From contig NZ_AUJO01000028.1 in the NCBI RefSeq assembly GCF_000424265.1, positions 1-40,332 on the forward strand: 40,332 bases of DNA, in the 5' to 3' direction. Position numbers and translations under genes: made by a program. The DNA comes from Butyrivibrio sp. WCD3002. GTDB taxonomy: Bacteria; Bacillota; Clostridia; Lachnospirales; Lachnospiraceae. Positions 26,578 through 34,247 of this stretch are shown here, in pieces (the first letter of the stretch is position 1; every line of letters starts with the position of its first letter). The notes under the pieces were generated by a model. The model did not search any database. It was given only the letters and a program-made list of their open reading frames with translations, and had not been told where the DNA came from.

Positions 26578-26785
26578 TATAATAGCCATTTAATTGAGGT
26601 TACAGGCGCACAATTCCGCACAAGTAATTGCTTTAGGTGGGGACCTTCGGCTATTCAGATTTATTTGATAAGGAGGTTTAGTTTCAGATTACAAAAGAAG
26701 TATCCGTGATAATTTCCCAAACCTGGCCTGATATTATTCTGCGCAAAAATGCATTGCTGCCTGTAAACCTTATATTAAATTGACA
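26578..26785 (+). ncRNA. Candidate structured RNA, possibly 6S RNA (ssrS)
   Basis: TATAAT at 26578-26583 is followed 5 nt later by a sequence whose two ends pair. ATTTAAT (26588-26594) pairs with 26774-26780, AGGTT (26597-26601) with 26766-26770, and ACAGGC (26602-26607) with 26759-26764: 18 pairs with small interruptions. Inside, GATAAGGAGGTTT (26667-26679) pairs partly with a segment within about 26719-26733 as an apical hairpin, leaving a large internal bubble. A rod of ~190 nt with a long closing stem and central bubble is the shape of bacterial 6S RNA. No conserved sequence was matched, so the family name is tentative. Confidence 0.4.
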
Positions 26786-26821
26786 CTGGTGCCACTGCAG
26801 TACCGAATAAAAATAATTAAT

Positions 26822-27034
26822 AAAAGCCGTATCAAAACGGATTGTTTGTTGTCATATAATTAAAAAGATTTCGGTGATTTCTTCCCAACGATTGTTGGAA
26901 GAACTTGTAAGACATTCCATCAGATGCGATGAAACGCTGTAAATCATTCTGTAGTTATCATGCCTCCTCCCCCGATACTGCGTCGCAGAGGCACCACGAG
27001 TATGTACTATACACCATAAAAATAATAAAATCAA
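26822..27034 (-). ncRNA. Possible small minus-strand transcript (with its promoter)
   Basis: On the minus strand TTGATT (27034-27029), a 17-nt spacer and TATAGT (27011-27006) make a good promoter. The predicted RNA starts near 26999 and can form several hairpins, including TTCTTCCAAC / GTTGGGAAGAA (26903-26894 with 26889-26879). It meets U-rich ends at 26866-26862 and after CCGTTTTGATACGG (about 26840-26827). It contains a strong SD (GGGGGAGGAGG), but only a 5-codon ORF overlapping a 31-codon one. The family is unknown. Nothing else is evident in the 654-nt gene-free gap 26527-27180 apart from the 6S-like candidate and the mecA promoter. Confidence 0.3.
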
Positions 27035-27109
27035 CCCCTTTATCAAAATTTTATTATTTTCTAAGATTCAGGCCGGTATATGAAATTTTAAAACATGCCG
27101 ATACATGTA

Positions 27110-27138
27110 TTGACACACATCAATGTTTCCTTTAATAT
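27110..27138 (+). promoter_or_regulatory. Promoter of mecA
   Basis: A perfect TTGACA (27110-27115), a 17-nt spacer and TAATAT (27133-27138) lie about 40 nt upstream of the mecA start. Confidence 0.65.
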
Positions 27139-27180
27139 TCAACTAATTACTTAATAATTATTATTTATGGAGGGCATCGA

Positions 27181-27927
27181 ATGAAAATCGAACGAGTAAA
27201 TGATTATCAGATACGATGCACATTAACTAAAGATGATCTCGCAAGCAGACAGCTCAAGATAAGCGAGCTTGCGTATGGAACAGATAAAGCAAAAGACTTA
27301 TTCCGCGATATGATGCAGCAGGCCAATTATCAATTTGGTTTTGATGCCGAGGATATTCCTCTTATGATTGAGGCTGTTCCGATAAACTCAGAGTGCATCG
27401 TTCTTATAATAACAAAAGTAGAAGATCCTGAAGAACTTGATACAAGGTTTGCTAATTTCTCACCTGCGCTTCAAAGTGAAGTATCAGGCTCCTATACCGA
27501 GGATGAAGATGATGGCGACTCAGATATCATGAGTCTGTTCAACAAGCTTAAGGATGCTGATTCTGTTCCGCCAGAAGGAACTGCAAGACGCTCACCTAAT
27601 CAGGCAAGAACGACAACAAGACCTGTTCCTGCTGATCCGTTCTTCTTATTCTCATTCGGATCAATGCATGATGTAATGAATTTCTCTGCAATGAACAATG
27701 CAGAGGTAAATGTTCGCAATACTCTTTACAAGAGTGATAAGGATGGAAAGCTTTTCCTTTTGATTCATCCAGACGGAGCTTCAACTACTACTCTGAAGAA
27801 GCTTTGCATCATCCTCTCTGAGTATGGTAAGCCTGAAACCACATCATCAATCAGTGAGCAGTATTTTAACGAACACTATCAGATAATCATTAAAGACGAG
27901 GCTATTCAGAAGCTTTCCGGAATCTGA
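27181..27927 (+). CDS. mecA: Adaptor protein MecA
   Basis: The 248-aa adaptor delivers substrates (ComK and others in Bacillus) to the ClpC-ClpP protease. The N-terminal substrate-binding domain (1-82) begins MKIERVNDYQIRCTLTKDDL, which is diagnostic. A linker of about 85-150 is acidic, then Pro/Arg/Thr-rich. The C-terminal ClpC-binding domain (about 155-248) has FLFSFGSMHDVMNFS and LYKSDKDGKLFLLIHP. A strong RBS (GGAGGGCATCGA) precedes the ATG. It is a single-gene unit between its promoter (27110) and a terminator (27975). Confidence 0.95.
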   Translation: MKIERVNDYQIRCTLTKDDLASRQLKISELAYGTDKAKDLFRDMMQQANYQFGFDAEDIPLMIEAVPINSECIVLIITKVEDPEELDTRFANFSPALQSEVSGSYTEDEDDGDSDIMSLFNKLKDADSVPPEGTARRSPNQARTTTRPVPADPFFLFSFGSMHDVMNFSAMNNAEVNVRNTLYKSDKDGKLFLLIHPDGASTTTLKKLCIILSEYGKPETTSSISEQYFNEHYQIIIKDEAIQKLSGI

Positions 27928-27970
27928 TACCCGCCTACTCTATATTTAAAATTTCATTTACGACATTATA

Positions 27971-28006
27971 AAAACTCCGGCGATTTCTCGCCGGAGCTTC
28001 TTTTTG
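27971..28006. terminator. Bidirectional terminator between mecA and nifJ
   Basis: CTCCGGCGA (27975-27983) and TCGCCGGAG (27988-27996) form a perfect 9-bp stem. It is followed by CTTCTTTTTG on the plus strand and TTTTTATAA on the minus strand, so it serves the convergent mecA and nifJ genes. Confidence 0.9.
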
Positions 28007-28048
28007 TTCTTATATACTCTTTAAGGAAGTTCTGCTCTCGATAAGAGA

Positions 28049-31000
28049 TTAGTTATCATAAAGAGTAACGAGCTTGTTCAGGTACTCGAGACGCTCCTGA
28101 GCATTCTCCTTTGACTTAGCATAGAGCTTCTGTGCTCTCTCAGGATTCTTGAGCTTAAGTGAAAGGTATCTAACCTCACCATCAAGGAAGTCCTGATACT
28201 CCTCTGTAGGAGCCTTGCTGTCAAGTGAGAACTTCTTCTCTGCTGCAGGATTGAATCTGAACATATGCCAGTAACCTGTAGCAACAGCCTTCTTCTCTTC
28301 GTCCATAACCTTGTTCATGCCGGCCTTAAGACCCTGGTTGATACAAGGAGCATAAGCGATGATGAGTGAAGGTCCCGGATATGCCTCTGCCTCTGCGATT
28401 GCCTTAATTGTCTGGTTCATATCAGCACCCATAGCGATCTGAGCAACATATACATAACCATAGCTCATTGCGATAGAAGCAAGATCCTTCTGCTTGATCT
28501 CCTTACCGCCTGCAGCGAACTGTGCAACAGCACCTGTAGGTGTAGCCTTTGAAGACTGTCCGCCTGTATTTGAGTAAACCTCAGTGTTAACAACGAGAAC
28601 GTTTACATCCTTACCGGAAGCAAGTACGTGATCGAGACCACCGAATCCGATATCGAATGCCCATCCGTCACCACCGAAGATCCACTGTGACTTCTTAGCG
28701 GCAAAGTCTTTATTCTTAACAACATACTTAGCAGCATCTGAGCTGTCGCCTGCAAGTGCAGCTACGAGCTCTTCTGTAGCAGCTGTGTTTGTAGCACCAT
28801 TTGCGAAAGTATCAAGATACTTCTGAGCAGCATCCTTAGCAGAACCGCCTGCTGCAACGATCTCTTCTACCTTCTCCTTGATAGCATCACGGAGAGCGTT
28901 CTGTGCAAGAACCATACCGAAACCAAACTCAGCATTATCCTCGAACAGTGAGTTATCCCATGCAGGACCCTGACCCTTAGCATTTACTGTGTAAGGTGTT
29001 GAAGGTGAGGAGTTACCCCAGATTGATGTACATCCTGTAGCGTTTGCAACGTACATTCTGTCACCAAAGAGCTGAGTAACAAGCTTAACATAAGGTGTCT
29101 CACCACAACCTGCGCAAGCACCTGAGAACTCAAGGAGAGGCTGCTTGAACTGTGAACCTCTGATTGTTGTCTCTTTAAGCTTCTCAACAACTTCTGTCTT
29201 AACAGGAGTCTTAACAGCATAGTCAAAGTACTTCTGCTCATCCTTGTTATCAGCGATAGCACCCATCTTAAGTGTCTCGCCAGCCTTGTTACCTACGCAG
29301 ACATTAGCGCAAGAACCGCATCCTGTACAGTCAAGTGCAGAGATAACAACTGAGAACTTGTATCCGGGAACTCCGTTGAGATCCTTTGTCTGAAGTCCTT
29401 CAGGAGCCTTAGCAACTTCGTCGTCTGTAAGAGCAACTGTTCTGATTGCAGCGTGAGGACAAACGAGTGAACAGAATCCACACTCTACGCACTTCTCAGC
29501 ATTCCACTTCGGAACGTTAACTGCAATACCTCTCTTCTCGAATGCAGCTGATCCACTAGGTGTAGAACCATCAACATAAGGAAGAAGATCTGAAACCTTA
29601 AGGGTGTTACCTTCCTGAGAATTAACCTTGGACTGGATGTTATTAACAAAATCTACAACGTCCTTACGATCGCCCTTAGCTTCTGTGAACTCAAGGCCTT
29701 CGTCCTTAGCATCCTTCCAGCTCTCCGGAATCTCAACCTTGATGAGGTTCTTCGGATCAGCACCGGCATCGATAGCATCCCAGTTCTTCTTAACGACATC
29801 TTCACCCTTACGGCCGTATGTCTTCTGAGCAGCATCCTTCATGAACTTGATTGCATCTTCTTCAGGAATGATCTTTGTGATGTTGAAGAATGCAGACTGA
29901 AGGATTGTGTTAATTCTTGTAGGACCCATACCTACTTCAACACCGATCTTAGAACCGTTCATGATGTAGAAGTTGATCTTGTGGTCATACATAAACTTCT
30001 TAACCTGGCCAGGGATCTCTGTCTCAAGCTGATCTACTGTCCAAGGGCAGTTAAGAAGGAATGATCCTCCATCAACTAGCTCCTGAGCCATGTTGAACTT
30101 GCGGATATATGAAGGATTGTGGCAAGCTACGAAGTCTGCCTTCTTGATAAGGTAAGTTGACTTGATAGGAGTCTTACCAAATCTAAGGTGAGACATTGTA
30201 ACACCACCAGACTTCTTAGAGTCATAATCGAAGTATGCCTGAGCATACATGTCTGTGTTGTCACCAATGATCTTGATGGAGTTCTTGTTAGCACCAACAG
30301 TACCGTCAGCACCAAGTCCCCAGAACTTACAGTTTGTTGTTCCCTCGGGAGTTGTAACAAGAGGCTCACCAGCATCAAGTGAAAGATGTGTAACATCATC
30401 GTTGATACCGATTGTGAACTGCTCCTTATCTGTATTGTTGTAAACAGCAACGATCTGCTCAGGAGTTGTATCCTTAGAACCAAGACCGTAACGTCCGCAC
30501 ATTACAGGAACTGACTCGAACTTTGTGCCCTTAAGAGCTGCGATAACATCAAGGGCAAGAGGCTCACGGTAAGAACCGGGCTCCTTTGTTCTGTCAAGAA
30601 CAGCGATTCTCTTAACGCTTGCAGGAATAACATCAACAAGTGCCTTAGCATCGAAAGGACGATAAAGTCTAACCTTAACTACGCCGACCTTCTGGCCCTT
30701 CTTAGCAAGGTAGTCGATTGTCTCTTCGATTGTATCGTTTACAGAACCCATAGCGATGATGATTGTCTCAGCATCAGCAGCTCCGTAGTAGTTGAAGAGC
30801 TTATAATCTGTTCCAAGCTTAGCATTAACCTTGTCCATATACTTCTGAACAATTGCAGGAAGCTCATCATAACCAGTGTTGCAAGCTTCTCTTGCCTGGA
30901 AGAAGATATCAGGGTTCTGAGCTGAACCCATCTGACGAGGATGATTCGGGTTAAGAGCGTTAGCCTTGAACTCATCAATTGCCTCGTGATTAACCATCTC

Positions 31001-31576
31001 ATCGAGATCCTTGTAATCCCAAACCTCGATCTTCTGGATTTCGTGTGAAGTACGGAAACCGTCAAAGAAATTAATGAAAGGAAGTTTTCCTTCGATAGCA
31101 GCCATGTAAGATACAGGTGTAAGATCCATAACCTCCTGTACACTTGAGCTGCAGAGCATAGCTGCACCAGTCTGGCGGCATGCATAAACATCAGAGTGAT
31201 CACCGAAGATGTTCAGCGCATGTGAAGCTACGCAACGAGCTGATACGTTGAATACACCGGGAAGTCTCTCACCTGCAACCTTGTAAATATCAGGGATCAT
31301 AAGAAGAAGTCCCTGTGATGCAGTATAAGTAGATGTAAGAGCACCTGCTACGAGAGATCCGTGAACAGCACCTGCTGCACCAGCCTCTGACTGCATTTCT
31401 GTGATCTGTACTGTACGACCGAAGATGTTCTTCTTGCCGGCAGTAGCCCATTCATCAACATGCTCAGGCATAACTGATGAAGGAGTGATCGGGTACATGG
31501 CAGCAACTTCAGTGAATGCATATGAAGCATATGCAGCAGCTTCGTTACCGTCCATGGTTTTCATGTTTCTTGCCAT
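28049..31576 (-). CDS. nifJ: Pyruvate:ferredoxin (flavodoxin) oxidoreductase
   Basis: This 1175-aa single-chain PFOR oxidatively decarboxylates pyruvate to acetyl-CoA and reduces ferredoxin, the central reaction of clostridial fermentation. Domains in order are an N-terminal pyrimidine-binding domain (EVAAMYPITPSSVMPEHVDEW), domain II, a gamma domain, and a ferredoxin domain with KCVECGFCSLVCP and DCTGCGSCANVC (two [4Fe-4S] clusters). The TPP-binding part follows (FSGACAGCGETPYVKL, GDGWAFDIGFGGLDHV, NTEVYSNTGGQ), with the proximal cluster cysteines. Length is typical. The strong RBS is TAGGAGGAATAGAA. It has its own promoter with a ~155-nt leader containing a terminator-like hairpin. A small ferredoxin, likely electron acceptor, is divergent from it. 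Confidence 0.97.
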   Translation of the reverse strand: MARNMKTMDGNEAAAYASYAFTEVAAMYPITPSSVMPEHVDEWATAGKKNIFGRTVQITEMQSEAGAAGAVHGSLVAGALTSTYTASQGLLLMIPDIYKVAGERLPGVFNVSARCVASHALNIFGDHSDVYACRQTGAAMLCSSSVQEVMDLTPVSYMAAIEGKLPFINFFDGFRTSHEIQKIEVWDYKDLDEMVNHEAIDEFKANALNPNHPRQMGSAQNPDIFFQAREACNTGYDELPAIVQKYMDKVNAKLGTDYKLFNYYGAADAETIIIAMGSVNDTIEETIDYLAKKGQKVGVVKVRLYRPFDAKALVDVIPASVKRIAVLDRTKEPGSYREPLALDVIAALKGTKFESVPVMCGRYGLGSKDTTPEQIVAVYNNTDKEQFTIGINDDVTHLSLDAGEPLVTTPEGTTNCKFWGLGADGTVGANKNSIKIIGDNTDMYAQAYFDYDSKKSGGVTMSHLRFGKTPIKSTYLIKKADFVACHNPSYIRKFNMAQELVDGGSFLLNCPWTVDQLETEIPGQVKKFMYDHKINFYIMNGSKIGVEVGMGPTRINTILQSAFFNITKIIPEEDAIKFMKDAAQKTYGRKGEDVVKKNWDAIDAGADPKNLIKVEIPESWKDAKDEGLEFTEAKGDRKDVVDFVNNIQSKVNSQEGNTLKVSDLLPYVDGSTPSGSAAFEKRGIAVNVPKWNAEKCVECGFCSLVCPHAAIRTVALTDDEVAKAPEGLQTKDLNGVPGYKFSVVISALDCTGCGSCANVCVGNKAGETLKMGAIADNKDEQKYFDYAVKTPVKTEVVEKLKETTIRGSQFKQPLLEFSGACAGCGETPYVKLVTQLFGDRMYVANATGCTSIWGNSSPSTPYTVNAKGQGPAWDNSLFEDNAEFGFGMVLAQNALRDAIKEKVEEIVAAGGSAKDAAQKYLDTFANGATNTAATEELVAALAGDSSDAAKYVVKNKDFAAKKSQWIFGGDGWAFDIGFGGLDHVLASGKDVNVLVVNTEVYSNTGGQSSKATPTGAVAQFAAGGKEIKQKDLASIAMSYGYVYVAQIAMGADMNQTIKAIAEAEAYPGPSLIIAYAPCINQGLKAGMNKVMDEEKKAVATGYWHMFRFNPAAEKKFSLDSKAPTEEYQDFLDGEVRYLSLKLKNPERAQKLYAKSKENAQERLEYLNKLVTLYDN

Positions 31577-31624
31577 TTCTATTCCTCCTACCTTTAATAG
31601 TGTATTGTAACCATAGGGGCAAAG

Positions 31625-31667
31625 AAAAAACCGGAATTCCTACGATTACTTGGTCTTGGATTCCCAG
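31625..31667 (-). promoter_or_regulatory. Terminator-like hairpin inside the nifJ leader (candidate attenuator)
   Basis: On the minus strand CTGGGAATCC (31667-31658) pairs with GGAATTCCGG (31640-31631) with one mismatch and two G-U pairs around a 17-nt loop, followed by TTTTTTCTTTG. It lies between the nifJ promoter and start codon, where an intrinsic terminator would be regulatory. Just upstream, GGCATAGG and CCTATCC can form another hairpin. Confidence 0.4.
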
Positions 31668-31736
31668 GATAGGCATGTTAAGCTTTTACACACCTATGCC
31701 GTAAAATCGCTAATGTACGCACTACGCGCAATTTAA

Positions 31737-31765
31737 ATTCTAACATTGTGATTTCGCAAAGTCAA
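31737..31765 (-). promoter_or_regulatory. Promoter of nifJ
   Basis: On the minus strand TTGACT (31765-31760), a 17-nt spacer and TAGAAT (31742-31737) form a strong promoter. Predicted start is near 31730. This and the ferredoxin promoter account for the 431-nt non-coding gap 31577-32007. Confidence 0.7.
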
Positions 31766-31888
31766 CGAATTCAAGCCATTTCTAGCACCTTCAGAATGAT
31801 AATTTTTCTAAACAAAATAACGAAAATATAAAAAGAATAAATCTTTTATAAACAAACGCTTCATTGATAAAAGTTATCGCTAAATTGC

Positions 31889-31917
31889 TTGCGTAAAATA
31901 TTCAATTATATTATCAT
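31889..31917 (+). promoter_or_regulatory. Promoter of the ferredoxin gene
   Basis: TTGCGT (31889-31894), a 17-nt spacer and TATCAT (31912-31917) precede a ~85-nt leader. The leader contains a 9-bp hairpin (31940-31948 with 31955-31963, one U-G pair) without a T-run. Confidence 0.5.
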
Positions 31918-32007
31918 AGTCTCTGTAGTAGGTAATACCGATTGGCAGCGGCATCTGCCGATCATGAAAGTATTACAAACTTTTTATTCAGGAAGGAGAT
32001 TTTTGAT

Positions 32008-32178
32008 ATGGCATACGTTATTAGTGATAGTTGCATCAGCTGCGGTTCTTGTGCAGGTCAGTGCCCTGTTTCTGCTATTTCTCAGGGTGACACACAGTTC
32101 AACATCGATCCTGATACATGCATCGATTGCGGTTCTTGTGCAGCTCAGTGCCCCGTTTCAGCTATTTCACAGGGCTAA
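32008..32178 (+). CDS. 2[4Fe-4S] clostridial-type ferredoxin
   Basis: The 56-aa protein has two CxxCxxCxxxCP motifs (CISCGSCAGQCP and CIDCGSCAAQCP) in an internally duplicated layout, the hallmark of small clostridial ferredoxins that carry low-potential electrons. I chose the ATG at 32008 (MAYVISDSC) because a strong GGAAGGAGAT lies just upstream. An open frame extends to 31942, but that extension falls inside the leader hairpin and has no RBS. It is divergent from nifJ, its likely electron donor. A strong terminator follows. Confidence 0.96.
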   Translation: MAYVISDSCISCGSCAGQCPVSAISQGDTQFNIDPDTCIDCGSCAAQCPVSAISQG

Positions 32179-32202
32179 TTGCAAATTGCAAATGTAAACA
32201 AG

Positions 32203-32235
32203 AAAATCCGAAGCTTTCGCTTCGGATTTTTTATT
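32203..32235 (+). terminator. Ferredoxin terminator
   Basis: AAAATCCGAAGC (32203-32214) and GCTTCGGATTTT (32219-32230) form a perfect 12-bp stem with a TTTC loop, ending in a T-rich tail. Confidence 0.92.
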
Positions 32236-32236
32236 G

Positions 32237-32411
32237 CCCTCATCCGTCAGCTTCGCTGACACCTTCCCCCAGAGGGGGAAGGCTTTTCTTCTCCCTGCCT
32301 TCCCCTTGGAAGGAAGGCTTTTCTTTTCCTTGCCTTCCCCTTGGGGGGGAAGGCTTTTCTTTTCCCTGCCTTCCCCTTGGGGGGAAGGTGTCACGAAGTG
32401 ACGGATGAGGG
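32237..32411. repeat. Composite palindromic repeat element (MITE-like), 175 bp
   Basis: The ends are inverted copies: CCCTCATCCGTCA...TGACACCTT (from 32237) and AAGGTGTCA...TGACGGATGAGGG (to 32411). Each end holds a small internal hairpin (CAGCTTCGCTG left, CACGAAGTG right) that differs but keeps pairing. Between them are three tandem units of 35-36 bp starting AAGGCTTTTCTT at 32279, 32314 and 32350, each with a CCTTCCCC/GGGGAAGG stem. Similar CCCTCATCCGTCA palindromes are, as I recall, widespread in clostridial genomes. It has no coding capacity that I trust and lies between convergent ferredoxin and dnaB, 4 bp from the dnaB stop. Confidence 0.8.
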
Positions 32412-32415
32412 GATA

Positions 32416-33777
32416 TTATTCTTGACCACTTCTTCTGTATGACGGCTCTAGATTTGCAAACTTCGTAAATTCAGGAAGCCATGCAAGCTCTACTGTTCCT
32501 ATCGGGCCGTTTCTCTGTTTCGCAATGATAATCTCGGACACGCCTTTTCTGTCAGTATCCTTGTTGTAATAATCATCTCTGTATATGAACATGACCATAT
32601 CCGCATCCTGCTCGATGGCACCGGACTCACGAAGATCCGACATCATAGGTCTGTGATCAGGTCTTGACTCAACCGCACGGGAGAGCTGTGACAGTGCAAC
32701 TACAGGCACGTTAAGCTCACGGGCAAGAGCCTTCAGTGCTCTTGAAATCTCTGATACCTCCTGCTGTCTTGACTCCGCAGAACGCTTGCCGCTTCCGCTC
32801 ATAAGCTGCAGGTAGTCGATCATGATGATGTGCAGATTGTGCTCCATCTTGTACTTACGACACTTGGACTGGAGCTCCTGTATTGAAATACCTGGCGTAT
32901 CATCGATTATAAGATTAGATCTTCCGATCAGATCAGCACTCTCTATCAGATTCTCCCAGTCCATATCAGTCATATTACCGGTACGGATATGCTGCGAATC
33001 AACGTGTGATTCCATGGACATAAGACGGTTTACAAGCTGCTCCTTTGACATTTCCAGTGAAAATACCGCAACGGTTTTACCCTGATGGAAAGCCATGTGC
33101 TGAGCGATGTTAAGAACAAACGCCGTTTTTCCCATGGAAGGACGGGCTGCGATAAGTATCAGATCCGAAGGCTGGAAGCCTGCTGTCTTATAATCAAGAT
33201 CAGTAAATCCTGTGGCAAGACCTGTAACTGTTCCCTGCAGTTTACTTGCCATCTCAATCTTATTGAGGGCGTTCATGACAATCTCACTTATGGGCACGAA
33301 CTCTCCGCTGTTACTAAGCTGCGTGATGCGGAAAATTTCCTTCTCCGTATCATTCATAAGTGCCTCAAGCTCTGTGCTGTCCTGGAAACAATTATTTATA
33401 ATATCCTGGCAGGAATGAATAAGCTCTCTGAGCTTACTCTTATCGCGAACTATCTCCGCATAATATTTCACATTGGCCGAGGTGGGAACACTACTTGCCA
33501 TCCCAAGGATGTAATCCATGTTGTACACCTGCGGCGGTGCATTCTTCTCTTTTAAATGATTCTGAAGCGTCACATTATCAACAGGCGTTCCATCTTTATA
33601 AAGCTCTACCATCGCTTCAAAAAGCATACCCAGCTGCCTGTTGTAGAAGTCATCCGGATGCAGCATCTCTGATGCAACCTGAATGGCATCCCTGTCTATC
33701 AGCATCGCGCCGACTACTGACTGCTCAGCCTCAAGACTGTTTGGCATTGTGCGCTGTACTATGTTTTCTTCGGGCAT
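32416..33777 (-). CDS. dnaB: Replicative DNA helicase DnaB
   Basis: The 453-aa hexameric helicase unwinds the replication fork. The N-terminal DnaG-interacting domain (about 8-110) begins PNSLEAEQSVVGAMLID. The RecA-like domain has Walker A ARPSMGKT (211-218), MIDYLQLMSG (Walker B region), LSQLSRAVESRPDHRPMMSDLRESGAIEQDAD, and the C-terminal KQRNGPIGTVEL. It starts 3 nt after rplI stops, and the RBS GGAGGC lies within the rplI end. The gdpP-rplI-dnaB order is conserved in Firmicutes. The loader (DnaC) and DnaD are encoded at 14.9-17 kb. Confidence 0.97.
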   Translation of the reverse strand: MPEENIVQRTMPNSLEAEQSVVGAMLIDRDAIQVASEMLHPDDFYNRQLGMLFEAMVELYKDGTPVDNVTLQNHLKEKNAPPQVYNMDYILGMASSVPTSANVKYYAEIVRDKSKLRELIHSCQDIINNCFQDSTELEALMNDTEKEIFRITQLSNSGEFVPISEIVMNALNKIEMASKLQGTVTGLATGFTDLDYKTAGFQPSDLILIAARPSMGKTAFVLNIAQHMAFHQGKTVAVFSLEMSKEQLVNRLMSMESHVDSQHIRTGNMTDMDWENLIESADLIGRSNLIIDDTPGISIQELQSKCRKYKMEHNLHIIMIDYLQLMSGSGKRSAESRQQEVSEISRALKALARELNVPVVALSQLSRAVESRPDHRPMMSDLRESGAIEQDADMVMFIYRDDYYNKDTDRKGVSEIIIAKQRNGPIGTVELAWLPEFTKFANLEPSYRRSGQE

Positions 33778-33780
33778 TTT

Positions 33781-34227
33781 TTAAGCCTCCGTTACAGAAA
33801 CCCTGAGTGTTGCAGTAACCTGAGGGTGCAGCTTTACAGGCACCTCAGTTGTACCAAAGGAACGGATAGGTTCAGGAAGCTGAACCTTCTTCTTATCAAG
33901 AGTAAGACCGCACTGCTTCTTTGCCTCAGCAACGATCTCCTTGGATGAAACAGAACCGAAAACTCTTCCGCCCTCGCCTGCCTTCATGGTAACCTTTACG
34001 TTGGCTTTTTCTATCTCCTTTGCAAGCTCCTTCATGCTCTCAAGAAGCTCCTGGGCTTCTTTTTCCTCGCGCTTTTTCTGATTCTTAAGATCATTCAGGT
34101 TTGCCTTGTTTGCTTCTACCCCAAGCTTTTTGGGCAAAATGAAATTGGATGCATAACCATCACTTACCTTAACAATATCACCCTTTTTTCCAAGAGACTT
34201 AACGTCCTCTAACAAAATTATTTCCAT
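33781..34227 (-). CDS. rplI: 50S ribosomal protein L9
   Basis: The 148-aa protein is standard L9. The N-terminal rRNA-binding domain is [34 protein letters not shown] long connecting helix follows (about 41-75, [21 protein letters not shown]), then a C-terminal domain ([30 protein letters not shown]). It sits 20 nt after gdpP and immediately before dnaB, so the three are probably co-transcribed. Confidence 0.97.
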   Translation of the reverse strand: MEIILLEDVKSLGKKGDIVKVSDGYASNFILPKKLGVEANKANLNDLKNQKKREEKEAQELLESMKELAKEIEKANVKVTMKAGEGGRVFGSVSSKEIVAEAKKQCGLTLDKKKVQLPEPIRSFGTTEVPVKLHPQVTATLRVSVTEA

Positions 34228-34247
34228 TATCCTTCTCCTCCAAATTT

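Noticed and set aside
26852..27046. Minus-strand 64-codon frame in the GH18-mecA gap
   Set aside because: Its 5' part runs over the promoter and has no RBS at its start. Only the inner 31-codon frame is kept, as part of a tentative finding.
28025..28040. Exact 16-mer GGAAGTTCTGCTCTCG shared between the nifJ 3' flank and the 23S-tRNA spacer (40052-40067)
   Set aside because: In a 40-kb window a chance 16-mer match has a rough expectation of 0.1-0.4, and the flanks differ, so no element is claimed.
32118..32408. Frames across the palindromic repeat (plus 96 codons, minus 75 codons)
   Set aside because: They are translations of the repeat arms and tandem units (SLPSPWKEG, PPQGEGKEKKS) with no start signals.
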